From Acidocella sp. (lineage in GTDB: Bacteria; Pseudomonadota; Alphaproteobacteria; Acetobacterales; Acetobacteraceae): DNA of 64,000 bases. The notes under the pieces were generated by a model, which did not search any database, had not been told where the DNA came from, and saw only the letters and a program-made list of their open reading frames with translations. A program made the translations under genes and the position numbers. Positions within the stretch are counted from its first letter, which is position 1, and every line of letters starts with the position of its first letter. This document shows, in pieces, positions 1 to 9,016 of this stretch. The DNA lies in assembly GCA_031291755.1 (NCBI GenBank), contig JARLIK010000017.1, forward strand, positions 62,001 to 126,000, written 5' to 3'.

Positions 1-769
1 CGTGGGTGAGGTGGAATGGGGTGAACTGGCCGGTGCGGGAGCTGCGTTGGGCGAGGAAGAAATAGAGGTTGGCGGGCAGGAAAATGGCGATGCCGAGGGC
101 CGCGGTAAAAGTCGAGGTGAGGCGGTTCCCGCTTTCGCGGGAATGACGCGAAAAAGGGTGAATGAGGAGGTGGCTGGTTAACAGGCCGAGGGGGGTGAAG
201 ATGGCGAGGTAGTTGGTGAAGCTGGCGGCGCCGAAGGCGAGACCGGCTGCGAAGGTGAGGAGGTTCCTGCTTGTGCGGGAATGACGGATGTATAAGGCGA
301 AACCGAGGAGGTTGAGGGATTGGGCGAGGGCGAAGCCGCGGGCGGTGATGCTGGTGTAGGCGAAGCCGTAGGCCAGTACCGTGATCAGAATGGTGGGGAT
401 GACCGGGATTTTCATCAGGCGGGCGGCGCTGGCCAGGGCGGTGAGGCCCGCCAGCGAGATTAGCACCGAGAATAGGCGGGCAGCGAACCAACTGGGGTTG
501 GTGAGGTGGCGCCATTCATTGAGGAGACAGAAATACAGCGGCGGGTGGACATCGCCGCTGCGCAGATTATTGGCGATTTGGGTGAAGCTGGGGTGGCCGG
601 TGAAAAGTGCCGTGACATCGACGGGGGTGAAGATGCCGGTTGGCCAAGGCGGGCGGGCATGGGCGGTGGTGAGGAAAATGGAATAGGCTTCGTCGTACTC
701 AGGGGGGCGCAAGGCAGCGATAGTGGTCAGCAGCGCGGCGGCGAAGAGGAAGGTGGCTGCTAAGCGCAT
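1..769 (-). CDS. Partial ArnT/PMT-like membrane glycosyltransferase (N-terminal 256 aa)
   Basis: This gene is absent from the ORF track because its 3' end lies outside the window. The minus strand reads openly from an ATG at 769 to the window edge. The protein starts MRLAATFLFAAALL, a membrane segment, followed by PPEYDEAYSIFLTT and then DVHPPLYF. The acidic residue after the first helix and the HPPLY loop are hallmarks of GT-C glycosyltransferases of the ArnT/PMT (GT39/GT83) type, which transfer sugars from a polyprenyl carrier on the periplasmic side. Several further hydrophobic segments follow. Two extragenic-style palindromic repeats are read in frame inside it as RHSRTSRN and RHSRESGN. 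Family placement is good; the substrate is unknown. Confidence 0.7.
   Translation of the reverse strand, partial: MRLAATFLFAAALLTTIAALRPPEYDEAYSIFLTTAHARPPWPTGIFTPVDVTALFTGHPSFTQIANNLRSGDVHPPLYFCLLNEWRHLTNPSWFAARLFSVLISLAGLTALASAARLMKIPVIPTILITVLAYGFAYTSITARGFALAQSLNLLGFALYIRHSRTSRNLLTFAAGLAFGAASFTNYLAIFTPLGLLTSHLLIHPFSRHSRESGNRLTSTFTAALGIAIFLPANLYFFLAQRSSRTGQFTPFHLTH
124..148. repeat. Palindromic repeat inside a gene (RESGN type)
   Basis: The sequence GGTTCCCGCTTTCGCGGGAA followed by TGACG is a short inverted repeat of a kind common between genes in many proteobacteria. Here it sits inside the first glycosyltransferase gene and is translated as RHSRESGN without breaking the frame. Confidence 0.6.
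262..286. repeat. Second, diverged copy of the same palindromic repeat
   Basis: GGTTCCTGCTTGTGCGGGAA then TGACG matches the copy at 124-148 with a few changes. It has the same orientation and also lies in frame within the glycosyltransferase gene, giving RHSRTSRN. Confidence 0.55.
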
Positions 770-871
770 ACAACCGAAGGTAGTGACTTTGCGTTAAAGG
801 GGCAAGAAAGGAAAACAAGAAGATCATTGCATACGCGAGGATGACGGGGTGACGAGGATGGCGGGGGCGGG

Positions 872-1948
872 TTAGCCCAACAGGCGGCCTATGACTCTGG
901 CGGTGTAGTCCACCACTGGGATGATTCTGCCGTAGTTGATGCGGGTGGGGCCGATGACGCCGATGGCGCCGACGATACGGTCCTGTGCGTTGCGGGCTGG
1001 GGCCACCACCATTGAGACGCCGGCGGCGCCGAACAGGCCGGATTCCGCGCCGATGAAAATCCGCACGCCGTCGGAGGTTTCGGCGAGGTCGAGCAGTTTC
1101 AGCATGGTTTCCTCGGTTTCGAGGCGCTCGAATAGCGCCTGGATGGCGCCGAGCTTTTCAAGCTGGTCAACATCGGCGAGCAGGCGGCCCTGGCCGCGCA
1201 ATATCAGTGAGCCTGCGCGGCCCTCGCTGCTCCAGGTCGCGAGGCCCGAATTGATGACATTGTTGGTGAGGTCATCGAGCGCGGTGCGGTCGGCGCTGAT
1301 GTCGGCGGTGACATGGGCCCGCAGTTCGCTCAGCGAGAGGCCGGAGAGCTGGGCGTTGAGATAGTTGCTGGCTTGTTGCAGGGCCGAGGGCGGCAGGCCG
1401 GGCGGGGTATCAATGATGCGGTTTTCCACCTGGCCGTCGGCGGAGACCAGCACCACCAAGGCGCGGCCGGGGGAGAGTGGTACGAATTCGATGTGCTTCA
1501 CGGGGCCATCGCCTTTGGGGGCCAGCACCAGCCCGGCGGCGGCGGACAGGCCAGACAGCATGGTGCTCGCCTGGGCCAGCGTGTCCTGCAGGGAGCGGCC
1601 CGATTGCGCCAGGGCCGCGTTGATAGTGCCGCGCTCGTCTTCGGAGAGTTCACCAAATTGCAGCAATCCATCCACGAACAGCCGCAAGCCACGGTCAGTC
1701 GGCAGACGTCCCGCCGAGGTGTGGGGCGAAAATAATAACCCGGCGTCGGTGAGGTCGGCCATCACGTTGCGGATGGTGGCGGGTGAGAGGTTGAGCGGCA
1801 GCAGGCGCGATAACGTGCGGCTGCCGACCGGCTCGCCGGTTTCGACATATTGCTCGACGATTTCGCGTAACACCGCGGCCGAACGGACATCGAGGCCCAG
1901 CGGCAGGCGGGGTGGAGATTTCGGCGGTGGGCGGTTCCTATGGTCCAT
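872..1948 (-). CDS. hrcA: Heat-inducible transcription repressor HrcA
   Basis: HrcA represses chaperone genes (groESL, dnaK) by binding CIRCE elements, with GroEL as co-factor. The N-terminal winged-helix region carries the family signature [19 protein letters not shown], then [17 protein letters not shown] and [19 protein letters not shown]. The GAF-like middle and dimerisation region follow, with a typical C-terminal [19 protein letters not shown] chose the ATG at 1948, which has GAGG 8 bases upstream, giving 358 aa. The track uses a GTG at 1978 with no visible ribosome binding site. The gene is divergent from rph. No CIRCE inverted repeat was seen between them, so its targets lie elsewhere. 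Confidence 0.93.
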   Translation of the reverse strand: MDHRNRPPPKSPPRLPLGLDVRSAAVLREIVEQYVETGEPVGSRTLSRLLPLNLSPATIRNVMADLTDAGLLFSPHTSAGRLPTDRGLRLFVDGLLQFGELSEDERGTINAALAQSGRSLQDTLAQASTMLSGLSAAAGLVLAPKGDGPVKHIEFVPLSPGRALVVLVSADGQVENRIIDTPPGLPPSALQQASNYLNAQLSGLSLSELRAHVTADISADRTALDDLTNNVINSGLATWSSEGRAGSLILRGQGRLLADVDQLEKLGAIQALFERLETEETMLKLLDLAETSDGVRIFIGAESGLFGAAGVSMVVAPARNAQDRIVGAIGVIGPTRINYGRIIPVVDYTARVIGRLLG

Positions 1949-2001
1949 GGGCACAGCCTCGTCTAATAGCACGTCCACGACAGGATTTACAGGAGAGAGA
2001 C

Positions 2002-2718
2002 ATGCGGCCTTCAGGACGGAATTTTGACCAGCTACGCAGCGTAAGCATCACCACCGGATTTTCACATCATGCCGAGGGTTCGGCATTGATCAAGATGGGC
2101 GGGACGGAAGTGCTGTGCACCGCCAGCGTGGAGGGCAAGGTGCCGGGGTTCATGCGCGGCCAGGGTGAAGGCTGGGTGACGGCGGAATACGGCATGCTGC
2201 CACGGGCGACCCATACGCGTGGTGACCGCGAAGCCGCGCGTGGCAAACAATCAGGCCGCACGCAGGAGATTCAGCGATTGATCGGGCGCAGCCTGCGCGC
2301 CGTGGTGGACCGTAAATTGCTGGGCGAGATGACCATTACGCTGGATTGCGATGTGCTGAACGCCGATGGTGGCACGCGCTGCGCTTCGATCACCGGGGCT
2401 TATGTGGCGCTGGCTTTGGCGGTGCGCAAATTGCAGGCGAATAATGTTTTGAAGGCGAACCCAATTGTCGGGCAGGTTTCGGCGATTTCCTGCGGGATTT
2501 ATAATGGCGTGCCGGTGCTGGATTTGGATTACGCTGAGGATTCCGCGGCGGATGCCGATGCGAATTTTATTTTAACCGGCGGCGGCGGGATTATTGAAAT
2601 TCAGGCGACGGCGGAAAAGGCGACATTTGATGACGCGGCGTTTGCGTCACTGATGGCGCTGGCGCGTAAAGGTACGGCGGAATTGTTTGCCGCCCAGGAT
2701 GCGATTTTGAAAGGTTGA
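2002..2718 (+). CDS. rph: Ribonuclease PH
   Basis: Phosphate-dependent 3'-5' exoribonuclease that trims the 3' ends of tRNA precursors; the enzyme is a hexamer in the cytoplasm. The ATG at 2002 follows AGGAGAGAGAC and gives 238 aa, the usual length of the family; the longer track start lies inside the hrcA control region. Conserved blocks include [28 protein letters not shown] (phosphate-binding arginines), [12 protein letters not shown] and [13 protein letters not shown]. It is followed after 5 bases by rdgB, the standard rph-rdgB pair. Confidence 0.96.
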   Translation: MRPSGRNFDQLRSVSITTGFSHHAEGSALIKMGGTEVLCTASVEGKVPGFMRGQGEGWVTAEYGMLPRATHTRGDREAARGKQSGRTQEIQRLIGRSLRAVVDRKLLGEMTITLDCDVLNADGGTRCASITGAYVALALAVRKLQANNVLKANPIVGQVSAISCGIYNGVPVLDLDYAEDSAADADANFILTGGGGIIEIQATAEKATFDDAAFASLMALARKGTAELFAAQDAILKG

Positions 2719-2723
2719 GTAAT

Positions 2724-3299
2724 ATGCAGCGGATTCTGGTGGCGACTCATAATAGGGGGAAGCTGGCGGAGTTCGCTGGTCTGCTGGGGCCGCTGGGGTA
2801 TGCGGTGGTCTCGGCGGGGGCGATGGGGCTGGCGGAGCCGGAGGAAACCGGGGCCAGTTTTGCGGAGAATGCGAAGCTCAAGGCACGGGCTGCGGCTTTG
2901 GCCTCGGGCCTGCCCGCGCTGGCGGATGATTCCGGGCTGTGTGTGGCAGCGCTTGGCGGGGCGCCGGGGATTTATTCGGCGCGGTTTGCGGGCGGGGATT
3001 ATGCCAGCGCGTTTGCCCGGATTATCGCGGCCTGTGCTGAGGCGGACGAGTGGCGGGCGCGGTTTGTGTGTGCGCTATGTTATGCGCAGCCGAATGGCGA
3101 GACCGCCACCTATATCGGCCAGGCGGATGGGGTGATTGCGAAAGCCCCTGAAGGTGCCGGGGGGTTTGGCTACGACCCGGTATTTGTGCCGCTCGGGTAT
3201 GAGCAGAGCTACGCGGTGCTGGGGGCGGCGGTGAAGGATAAAATCAGCCACCGGGCGCGGGCGCTGGCGCAGATGGTGAGTGCGCTGGCCGTTACTTAA
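2724..3299 (+). CDS. rdgB: RdgB/HAM1 non-canonical purine NTP pyrophosphatase
   Basis: Hydrolyses dITP, dXTP and ITP to monophosphates, keeping deaminated purines out of DNA and RNA. Motifs run in the expected order: ATHNRGKLAEF (substrate/metal binding), ETGASFAENAKLKA, ADDSGLCVAALGGAPG with the catalytic aspartates, and GFGYDPVFVP near the C-terminus followed by KDKISHRARAL. I prefer the ATG at 2724, with AAAGG upstream, over the track's TTG at 2715; this gives 191 aa. It is probably co-transcribed with rph and its 3' end overlaps the convergent DsbD-like gene by 8 bases. Confidence 0.95.
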   Translation: MQRILVATHNRGKLAEFAGLLGPLGYAVVSAGAMGLAEPEETGASFAENAKLKARAAALASGLPALADDSGLCVAALGGAPGIYSARFAGGDYASAFARIIAACAEADEWRARFVCALCYAQPNGETATYIGQADGVIAKAPEGAGGFGYDPVFVPLGYEQSYAVLGAAVKDKISHRARALAQMVSALAVT

Positions 3300-5085
3300 G
3301 CGCGTTCAGCACAATCTGCGGCGTGAGTATTTGCGGCAGCGTGACCGGGGCGGCGTTGTTCGGCGGGTAGTAGAGATACAGCGGCACGCCGTCGCGGTGG
3401 TTGGACTGCAGGAAGGCGGTGATGTCGGGGTTGCGATTGGTCCAGTCGCCGACAAGGGTTTTGATGTGGGCAGAATTGAAGGCGGCTTGCACATCGGGGT
3501 TGGTGAGCGAGCTGTGCTCGTTCACCAGGCAGGTGACGCACCAGGCGGCGGTGAGGTCGATGAATACCGGCTCGCCCGCAGCGCGGTCCTGCGTGAGGGC
3601 GGCGGCTGAGAAGGCTTGCGCGTTGGGCAGGCTCAAGGCCGGGGCGGCGGGGTTGAGCTGTGTTGCGAATACCCAGGCCAGCCAGATGAAGGTGGCGAAC
3701 ATCGGCAGGCTGAGGATGCGTTGCAGATTGCGCATCCAGGCGCCGGGGCGCGGCAGTTTGGATGCGAGGCTGGGGATGAGGGCGACCAGCAGGAAGGGGG
3801 CGGCGAGGCCCAGGCCAAGGGCGAGGAAAATGCCGAAGGCCACATAAAACGGTGCGGCCAGCGCGGCGGCGATGGCACTGCCCATGAACGGCGCGGTGCA
3901 GGGTGTGGCGACCGCGACGGCCAGCAGCCCGGTGAAGAAACTGCCTTTGCTGGCCAGCGAACTGCCGACATTCTCAAGCCCGGAGATGGTGAATAATCCA
4001 GCGAGGTTGAGGGCGATGGCGAGGATCAGCAGCGCCAGCACGCCCACGAATATGGGTGATTGTAATTGGAAGCCCCAGCCGATCTGGTCGCCCAGCGCGC
4101 GCAAGCCCAGCAGCAGCCCGCCGATGAGGGTGAAGGCCACCAGCACGCCGAGCGTGTAGCCGTAGGCCTCATGGCGGATTCTGGCGTGGTCCTGGCCGCC
4201 GAGACGGGCGATGGCCAGCGCCTTCATCGCCAAGATCGGGAACACGCAGGGCATCAGGTTCAAAATAATGCCGCCGAGGAAGGCGAGGCCGAGCCAGACG
4301 ATGGCGGCGGTGGTGACCGGGGCGGCGCCTTGGGTGGCGGTGATATTCAACGCCTGCATCGCGCCAGAAGGGTCGGTGAGTTCGAGAATGCCGGTGAGGC
4401 CGGAGGGAGTGAAGCCGGGGCCGGGTTGCAGATGCAGGGTGAGGCCGGTGCTGGTGAATGCCAGGGTTTGCGGGGCGGCGTTGATGATGGCGTCAGGCTT
4501 GGTGGGGAAGAAATGCGCGGACTTCACCTGCGCCTGGGTGGGGCCGGTGACGATGAGGGTGCCGTTCGGTGTGATGGTGGTGGTGAAAGGGGAATTTACG
4601 ATCGGGGACGGGGTGAACAGGGCGGCTTGCGCGGAGGGTGAGCCGTCGAGGGTCAGGGTAAAACTGGCGTGCTCGGGGATGCAGACATCCGAGCAGACCA
4701 GCCAGTTGGCGGTGGCGGTAACGGTGGCGCCCGCGTTGCGGGCCGTGAATGGCAGCAGCACATCGCCGGAGAGCACATAGGCGCCGACCGGGCCTTGCAA
4801 CAGAAATTCCGGCGGTGGGAAGCTGATATCGCCGGCGCTGGCGGGCGGGGCGAGCTTGATGGTGGGGGCGAAGCCGGCGTCACCGGGGTTGGACCAATAA
4901 ATATGCCAGCCGGGGTTGAGGTGGAATTGCAGGGCCAGTTGTACGGTGCCGGGGCTGTTGGATTGGCTGATGAGCGCCACGGAATCGCGCTTTGAGGTGA
5001 CCACATTGCTGGTGGCGGCGTGTGCCAGGCTGGGGGCAAAGCTGGGGAGTAGCAGCAGGCCGAGGAGCAGGACGAGGATGCGCAT
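3292..5085 (-). CDS. dsbD: DsbD/ScsB-like membrane thiol:disulfide interchange protein
   Basis: Carries reducing power from cytoplasmic thioredoxin across the inner membrane to periplasmic proteins. The 597 aa chain has a signal peptide (MRILVLLLGLLLLPSFAPS), a periplasmic beta-sandwich region to about residue 245, an eight-helix DsbD transmembrane domain with both redox cysteines (NLMPCVFP and ATPCTAPF), and a C-terminal thioredoxin fold with the CxxC in AAWCVTCLVNE near residue 515. All the cysteines needed for the relay are present. The large N-terminal domain suggests the ScsB-like alphaproteobacterial branch rather than E. coli DsbD. It stands alone, convergent with rdgB. Confidence 0.9.
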   Translation of the reverse strand: MRILVLLLGLLLLPSFAPSLAHAATSNVVTSKRDSVALISQSNSPGTVQLALQFHLNPGWHIYWSNPGDAGFAPTIKLAPPASAGDISFPPPEFLLQGPVGAYVLSGDVLLPFTARNAGATVTATANWLVCSDVCIPEHASFTLTLDGSPSAQAALFTPSPIVNSPFTTTITPNGTLIVTGPTQAQVKSAHFFPTKPDAIINAAPQTLAFTSTGLTLHLQPGPGFTPSGLTGILELTDPSGAMQALNITATQGAAPVTTAAIVWLGLAFLGGIILNLMPCVFPILAMKALAIARLGGQDHARIRHEAYGYTLGVLVAFTLIGGLLLGLRALGDQIGWGFQLQSPIFVGVLALLILAIALNLAGLFTISGLENVGSSLASKGSFFTGLLAVAVATPCTAPFMGSAIAAALAAPFYVAFGIFLALGLGLAAPFLLVALIPSLASKLPRPGAWMRNLQRILSLPMFATFIWLAWVFATQLNPAAPALSLPNAQAFSAAALTQDRAAGEPVFIDLTAAWCVTCLVNEHSSLTNPDVQAAFNSAHIKTLVGDWTNRNPDITAFLQSNHRDGVPLYLYYPPNNAAPVTLPQILTPQIVLNALK

Positions 5086-5133
5086 GGCTTGGTATATCGC
5101 ACGGCGTGGGGTGGAGTGGTACGGGCTATAGTT

Positions 5134-7554
5134 ATGTCTGATTTGTCATTGTTTGATTTGCCGGTGGCCGAGGTGCTGCCGGATTTGCTGGAAAGTTTGG
5201 GTACGCGGCCCAATGCGGTGCTGGTGGCACCGCCCGGTGCTGGCAAGACCACGCTGGTGCCGTTGGCTTTGATGCAGGCGGGCTATGGGAAAATTCTGTT
5301 GCTGGAGCCGCGCCGGCTGGCGGCGCGGGCGGCGGCAACGCGGATGGCGAGCCTGCTGGGTGAAACTGTGGGGCAGCGAGTGGGGTTTCGCACCCGGCTG
5401 GAGAGCGCGGTATCAGGGGCCACGATCATTGAGGTGATCACGGAAGGTTTACTCACCAGCCGGCTGCTGGCGGACCCTGGGCTGGAGGGCGTGGCCTGCG
5501 TGATGTTCGATGAGGTGCATGAGCGCAGCTTGGAGGCGGATTTGGCGCTGGCGATGGTGCTGGATTTGCAACGCGGGCTTCGGCCGGAATTGCGGATTGT
5601 GGCGATGTCAGCCACCGCCGATGCCGGGCCGCTGGCGGCTCTGCTGGACGCGCCGGTGATTGCGAGTGACGGGCGGATGCACCCCGTAAGCGTGCAGCAT
5701 GTGGCGCGGGATATTCCAACGGTGCGGGAGTTGCCGGAGGCGGCGGCGAAGGCGGTGCGGGAGGCGCTGGTGGCACATGCGGGCGATGTGCTGGTGTTTC
5801 TGCCGGGCATGGCGGAGATAAGGCGGACCCAGGCGGCGCTTGAGGGGTGTCCGGCTTTGGTGCTGCCATTGCATGGGGATTTGACGCCGGAAGCGCAGGA
5901 TTTGGCGCTCCGGCAACATGAGCGGCGGCGGGTGGTGCTGGCGACCTCGATTGCGGAAACCTCGCTCACCGTGCCGGGGGTAAGGGTTGTGATTGATGGC
6001 GGGTTTCGGCGTTCGCCCCGGTTGGATGTGAGTTCCGGGTTGACCAGGTTGACGACCTTGCGGATCAGCCGGGCGGCGGCGGTGCAGCGCTCGGGCCGGG
6101 CGGGGCGGGAAGCGCCGGGGGTGGGGATACGGTTGTGGTCGGAGGCGCTGCACCGGGGGCTGGCTTCGTTTGAGCGGCCGGAGATTTTTGAGGCGGAGCT
6201 GTCGGGGCTGGTGCTGGCCTGCGCGGCGTGGGGGGCGCGGTGTGAGGATTTGCCGTTTATCGATGCGCCGCCGCCGGGGGCGGTGAAGGCGGCGCGGGCG
6301 TTGCTGGTGGATTTGGGGGCGCTGGATGAGGCGGAAAAACTCACCGCGCTGGGCCGGGCGATGGCGAAATTGCGGGCCACGCCAAGGCTGGCGGCGATGA
6401 TGTGCGCGGCGGCCTCACCGCAGGAACGCGCACTGGCGGCGGATTTGGCGGCCTTGCTGGAGGAGCGCGACCCGCTGGCACGCTCAGGTGATGCGCCGGC
6501 GGATATTATGCTGCGGCTGGAGGCGCTGGCGGGGCGGGGTGAGGGTGCGGCTCAGGCCGATCGCGGGGCGTTGGCGCGGATACGCCAAGCGGGCAGGATT
6601 TATCGCAGCCGGTTGGGGTTGCCGAAAAACGCCGCGGCGCTGGGGGATGCCGGTGGGCTGCTGGCGGCGGCGTTCCCGGACCGGGTGGGGCAGAGCCGGG
6701 GCGAGCCGGGGTCGTATCGGTTGTCGGGTGGTGGGAGTGGCAAGTTGAACCCTACGGACCCGATGGCGCGGCATAAATTGATCGTGGTGGCAGCGCTGGA
6801 TGCCAAGGGCTCGAAGGTGAAGCTGGCGGCGAAATTGGATGCGGATGATCTGCCGGGGCCGTTGCGGGCGCGGTTGAAAAGCACGCGCGAGACGGCATTT
6901 GATGCCGTGACCGGCGGGGTGGCGACGCGCGAGCGGTTACGGGTGGGGGCGCTGGTGCTGTCGGATAAATCATCGCCGCCCGCGCCGGATGAAGTGCAAG
7001 CGGCGTTGGCAAAAGCTGTGGCGGCAAGGCTGGATATTCTGGATTGGTCAGATGCCGTATTGAACTTGCAGGCGCGGGCCATGGTGATGCGGGGGATTGA
7101 GGCCGCGTTTCCGGATATTTCGCGCGAGGCTTTGGCGGGGACGAGTGATGTTTGGCTGGCACCGTATCTGGCCGGGATGAGCAATATCCGCGAGGTGAAA
7201 AACCTGGACCTCGTGGATATTTTGCGGAATTTTCTAGGGTATGAGAATGCACGGGCCTTGGATAAGGCGCTGCCGGTGTCGTTGGACTTTCCAAACGGTT
7301 CAGTGCGCGTGGATTATACCGGGCCGGTGCCGGTGGCATCAGCACGGGCGAAGTTTTTCTACGGGTTGGATGCCACGCCGAAGCTGGCGGGAGGGCGGGT
7401 GGCATTGCAAATTGCGCTGCTGTCGCCTGCAGGACGGCCAATTGCGATTACTGGCGATTTAGCGTCGTTCTGGCGCAATGGATGGGTGGATGCCAGGCGC
7501 GATATGCGTGGGCGGTACCCGAAGCACGATTGGCCGGAGGAGCCTTGGAAGTGA
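5134..7554 (+). CDS. hrpB: ATP-dependent RNA helicase HrpB
   Basis: DEAH-family helicase of the HrpB branch. Motif I is APPGAGKTTLVPLA (about residue 35), motif II DEVHERS, motif III MSATAD, then SIAETSLTVPGVRVVIDGG and RSGRAGREAPG of the second RecA domain. An HA2-like region and the HrpB C-terminal domain with DPMARHKLIVVAALD follow. I start at the ATG at 5134 (MSDLSLFDLP), 806 aa, matching the family; the track's extra 15 residues lie in the dsbD promoter region. Its cellular role is not well defined in bacteria generally. Confidence 0.94.
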   Translation: MSDLSLFDLPVAEVLPDLLESLGTRPNAVLVAPPGAGKTTLVPLALMQAGYGKILLLEPRRLAARAAATRMASLLGETVGQRVGFRTRLESAVSGATIIEVITEGLLTSRLLADPGLEGVACVMFDEVHERSLEADLALAMVLDLQRGLRPELRIVAMSATADAGPLAALLDAPVIASDGRMHPVSVQHVARDIPTVRELPEAAAKAVREALVAHAGDVLVFLPGMAEIRRTQAALEGCPALVLPLHGDLTPEAQDLALRQHERRRVVLATSIAETSLTVPGVRVVIDGGFRRSPRLDVSSGLTRLTTLRISRAAAVQRSGRAGREAPGVGIRLWSEALHRGLASFERPEIFEAELSGLVLACAAWGARCEDLPFIDAPPPGAVKAARALLVDLGALDEAEKLTALGRAMAKLRATPRLAAMMCAAASPQERALAADLAALLEERDPLARSGDAPADIMLRLEALAGRGEGAAQADRGALARIRQAGRIYRSRLGLPKNAAALGDAGGLLAAAFPDRVGQSRGEPGSYRLSGGGSGKLNPTDPMARHKLIVVAALDAKGSKVKLAAKLDADDLPGPLRARLKSTRETAFDAVTGGVATRERLRVGALVLSDKSSPPAPDEVQAALAKAVAARLDILDWSDAVLNLQARAMVMRGIEAAFPDISREALAGTSDVWLAPYLAGMSNIREVKNLDLVDILRNFLGYENARALDKALPVSLDFPNGSVRVDYTGPVPVASARAKFFYGLDATPKLAGGRVALQIALLSPAGRPIAITGDLASFWRNGWVDARRDMRGRYPKHDWPEEPWK

Positions 7555-7557
7555 GGG

Positions 7558-8265
7558 TCAGGCGGGTTTCAGGGCGCGGGTGAGTAATCGCGAGAGATGG
7601 ATGGTGAGGACCAGGGTGGCGGCGGCGCCCAGGATGAGCAGCGCGGTGCGGATGTGGGTTTCGCTGCTGAGGCTGGAGCTGCCAAGTTTGCCGATGGTGA
7701 CATAACCAAGCAGCGCCGGGAGCGAGGCCATGGTGCCGATGATATAGGCGCGTAGCGTGATGCCCGAGAGGCCGAGCACATACGAGGTGAGGGAAAACGG
7801 CATCACTGGTGACACCCGCAGCAAGGCCACCAGGCGCCAGCTATCGTTTGCAAGGAGTTGGTCAAGAGCAGCGAGTTTGGCGCGGCGGCCGGCGAAGCTC
7901 GCGATGAAAGGCCGGGCTAGTGAGCGGCTGAGTGAAAAAGCGATGATGGCGCCAAGGAGAATACCAAGGGCGCTGGTGATGAAGCCGATGGTGATACCGT
8001 AAACCGCACCCGCCGCGATGCCGAGCAACGAGGCCGGGAGAATGCCGATGAGTGCTACCACCGCTTCAGCGGCGATGAAGATCAGCCAGCCGAGCGGGCC
8101 GAGGTTGCGTAAGGCTTGGGTAACACTGGTGATGCGGCTGGTGAGGCTGTGCGGCAGGAAGACGCTGATGATGATGGAAAGAATGACGATGATGGCGATG
8201 ATAAGAGGAATTGCCTTGCGCGACGATGGGTGGCTCTGCGCCGCTTGCAATGACGGGGTGCTCAT
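7558..8265 (-). CDS. TVP38/TMEM64 (DedA-superfamily) membrane protein
   Basis: A 235 aa inner-membrane protein with about six hydrophobic segments. The SNARE-associated/VTT signature is visible: EAVVALIGILPASLLGIAAG, then GILLGAIIAFSLSR and, later, LLRVSPVMPFSLTSYVLGLS. Members of this superfamily are implicated in lipid scrambling or membrane homeostasis. Its start overlaps the stop of the upstream glycosyltransferase gene by 4 bases (ATGA), so the two are translationally coupled, suggesting a joint role in a lipid-linked process. That functional link is inference. Confidence 0.85.
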   Translation of the reverse strand: MSTPSLQAAQSHPSSRKAIPLIIAIIVILSIIISVFLPHSLTSRITSVTQALRNLGPLGWLIFIAAEAVVALIGILPASLLGIAAGAVYGITIGFITSALGILLGAIIAFSLSRSLARPFIASFAGRRAKLAALDQLLANDSWRLVALLRVSPVMPFSLTSYVLGLSGITLRAYIIGTMASLPALLGYVTIGKLGSSSLSSETHIRTALLILGAAATLVLTIHLSRLLTRALKPA

Positions 8266-9011
8266 GATGGGGATTTAGAGAAAAGCGCAGACGGACGCCA
8301 GCCCCAGCGCGCCAGCCGATAATCGAGCGCGGTTTGCAGCACGCCTAAACCGTAAGTGACAGAGCGCGAAAAATTGATCGAGGAGGCTTCATCGAAATAG
8401 CGCGTCGGGCAGGAGATTTCGCCGATGGAGAAATCGGCGAAGGCCGCCTGCGCGATCATCTGATTGTCGAACACGAAATCATCCGAGCAGCGATCGAGCG
8501 GCAAGGTTTCAAGCACGCGCCGCGACCATGCGCGGTAGCCGGTATGATATTCGGATAGATTAAGGCCCAGCAACAGGTTTTCGGAAACCGTGAGAAACCG
8601 GTTGGCGATGTATTTATACAGCGGCATGCCGCCGGACAATGCACCGTGGCCGAGAATGCGCGAGGCCAGCACCACATCGTAATGACCAGATGCCACCATC
8701 GAAGCCATGGCGGTCACCAGCTTGGGGGAATATTGATAATCCGGGTGCAACATCACCACAATATCAGCACCGCGCGCTAACGCCTCGGCGTAGCAGGTTT
8801 TCTGGTTGGCGCCGTAGCCTTTGTTGGTGTCGTGCCGCAGCGTGTGGATGCCGAGTTTTTGCGATAATGCCACAGTGCCATCGCGGCTGGCGTCGTCGGT
8901 TAAAATCACCTCATCCACAACATCATGCGGAATTTCGGCGTAGGTGCGTTCCAGCGTTTTGGCGGCGTTATAGGCAGGCAGAATAACCGTGACGCGCTGG
9001 CCGGAGATCAC
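8262..9011 (-). CDS. Family 2 glycosyltransferase (DPM1/dolichol-phosphate-mannose-synthase-like)
   Basis: A GT-A transferase of 249 aa. The nucleotide-binding start is VTVILPAYNAAKTLERTY, followed by VDEVILTDDASRDGT (first aspartates) and VVMLHPDYQYSP (the DxD-equivalent region). There are no clear C-terminal membrane helices, as in the short soluble polyprenyl-phosphate sugar synthases. Likely role: loading a sugar on a polyprenyl phosphate, which a GT-C enzyme such as the one at 1-769 could use (inference). The start is a GTG at 9011, five bases after the stop of the 2OG oxygenase gene, so the three minus-strand genes probably form an operon. Confidence 0.85.
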   Translation of the reverse strand: MISGQRVTVILPAYNAAKTLERTYAEIPHDVVDEVILTDDASRDGTVALSQKLGIHTLRHDTNKGYGANQKTCYAEALARGADIVVMLHPDYQYSPKLVTAMASMVASGHYDVVLASRILGHGALSGGMPLYKYIANRFLTVSENLLLGLNLSEYHTGYRAWSRRVLETLPLDRCSDDFVFDNQMIAQAAFADFSIGEISCPTRYFDEASSINFSRSVTYGLGVLQTALDYRLARWGWRPSALFSKSPS

Positions 9012-9016
9012 CTGGC

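Noticed and set aside
1949-2001. Search for a CIRCE element upstream of hrcA
   Set aside because: No TTAGCACTC-N9-GAGTGCTAA-like inverted repeat is present in the hrcA-rph spacer.
5283-6380. 365 aa minus-strand ORF opposite hrpB
   Set aside because: Antisense shadow; Ser/Arg-rich composition and no motif, while hrpB on the plus strand has all helicase motifs.
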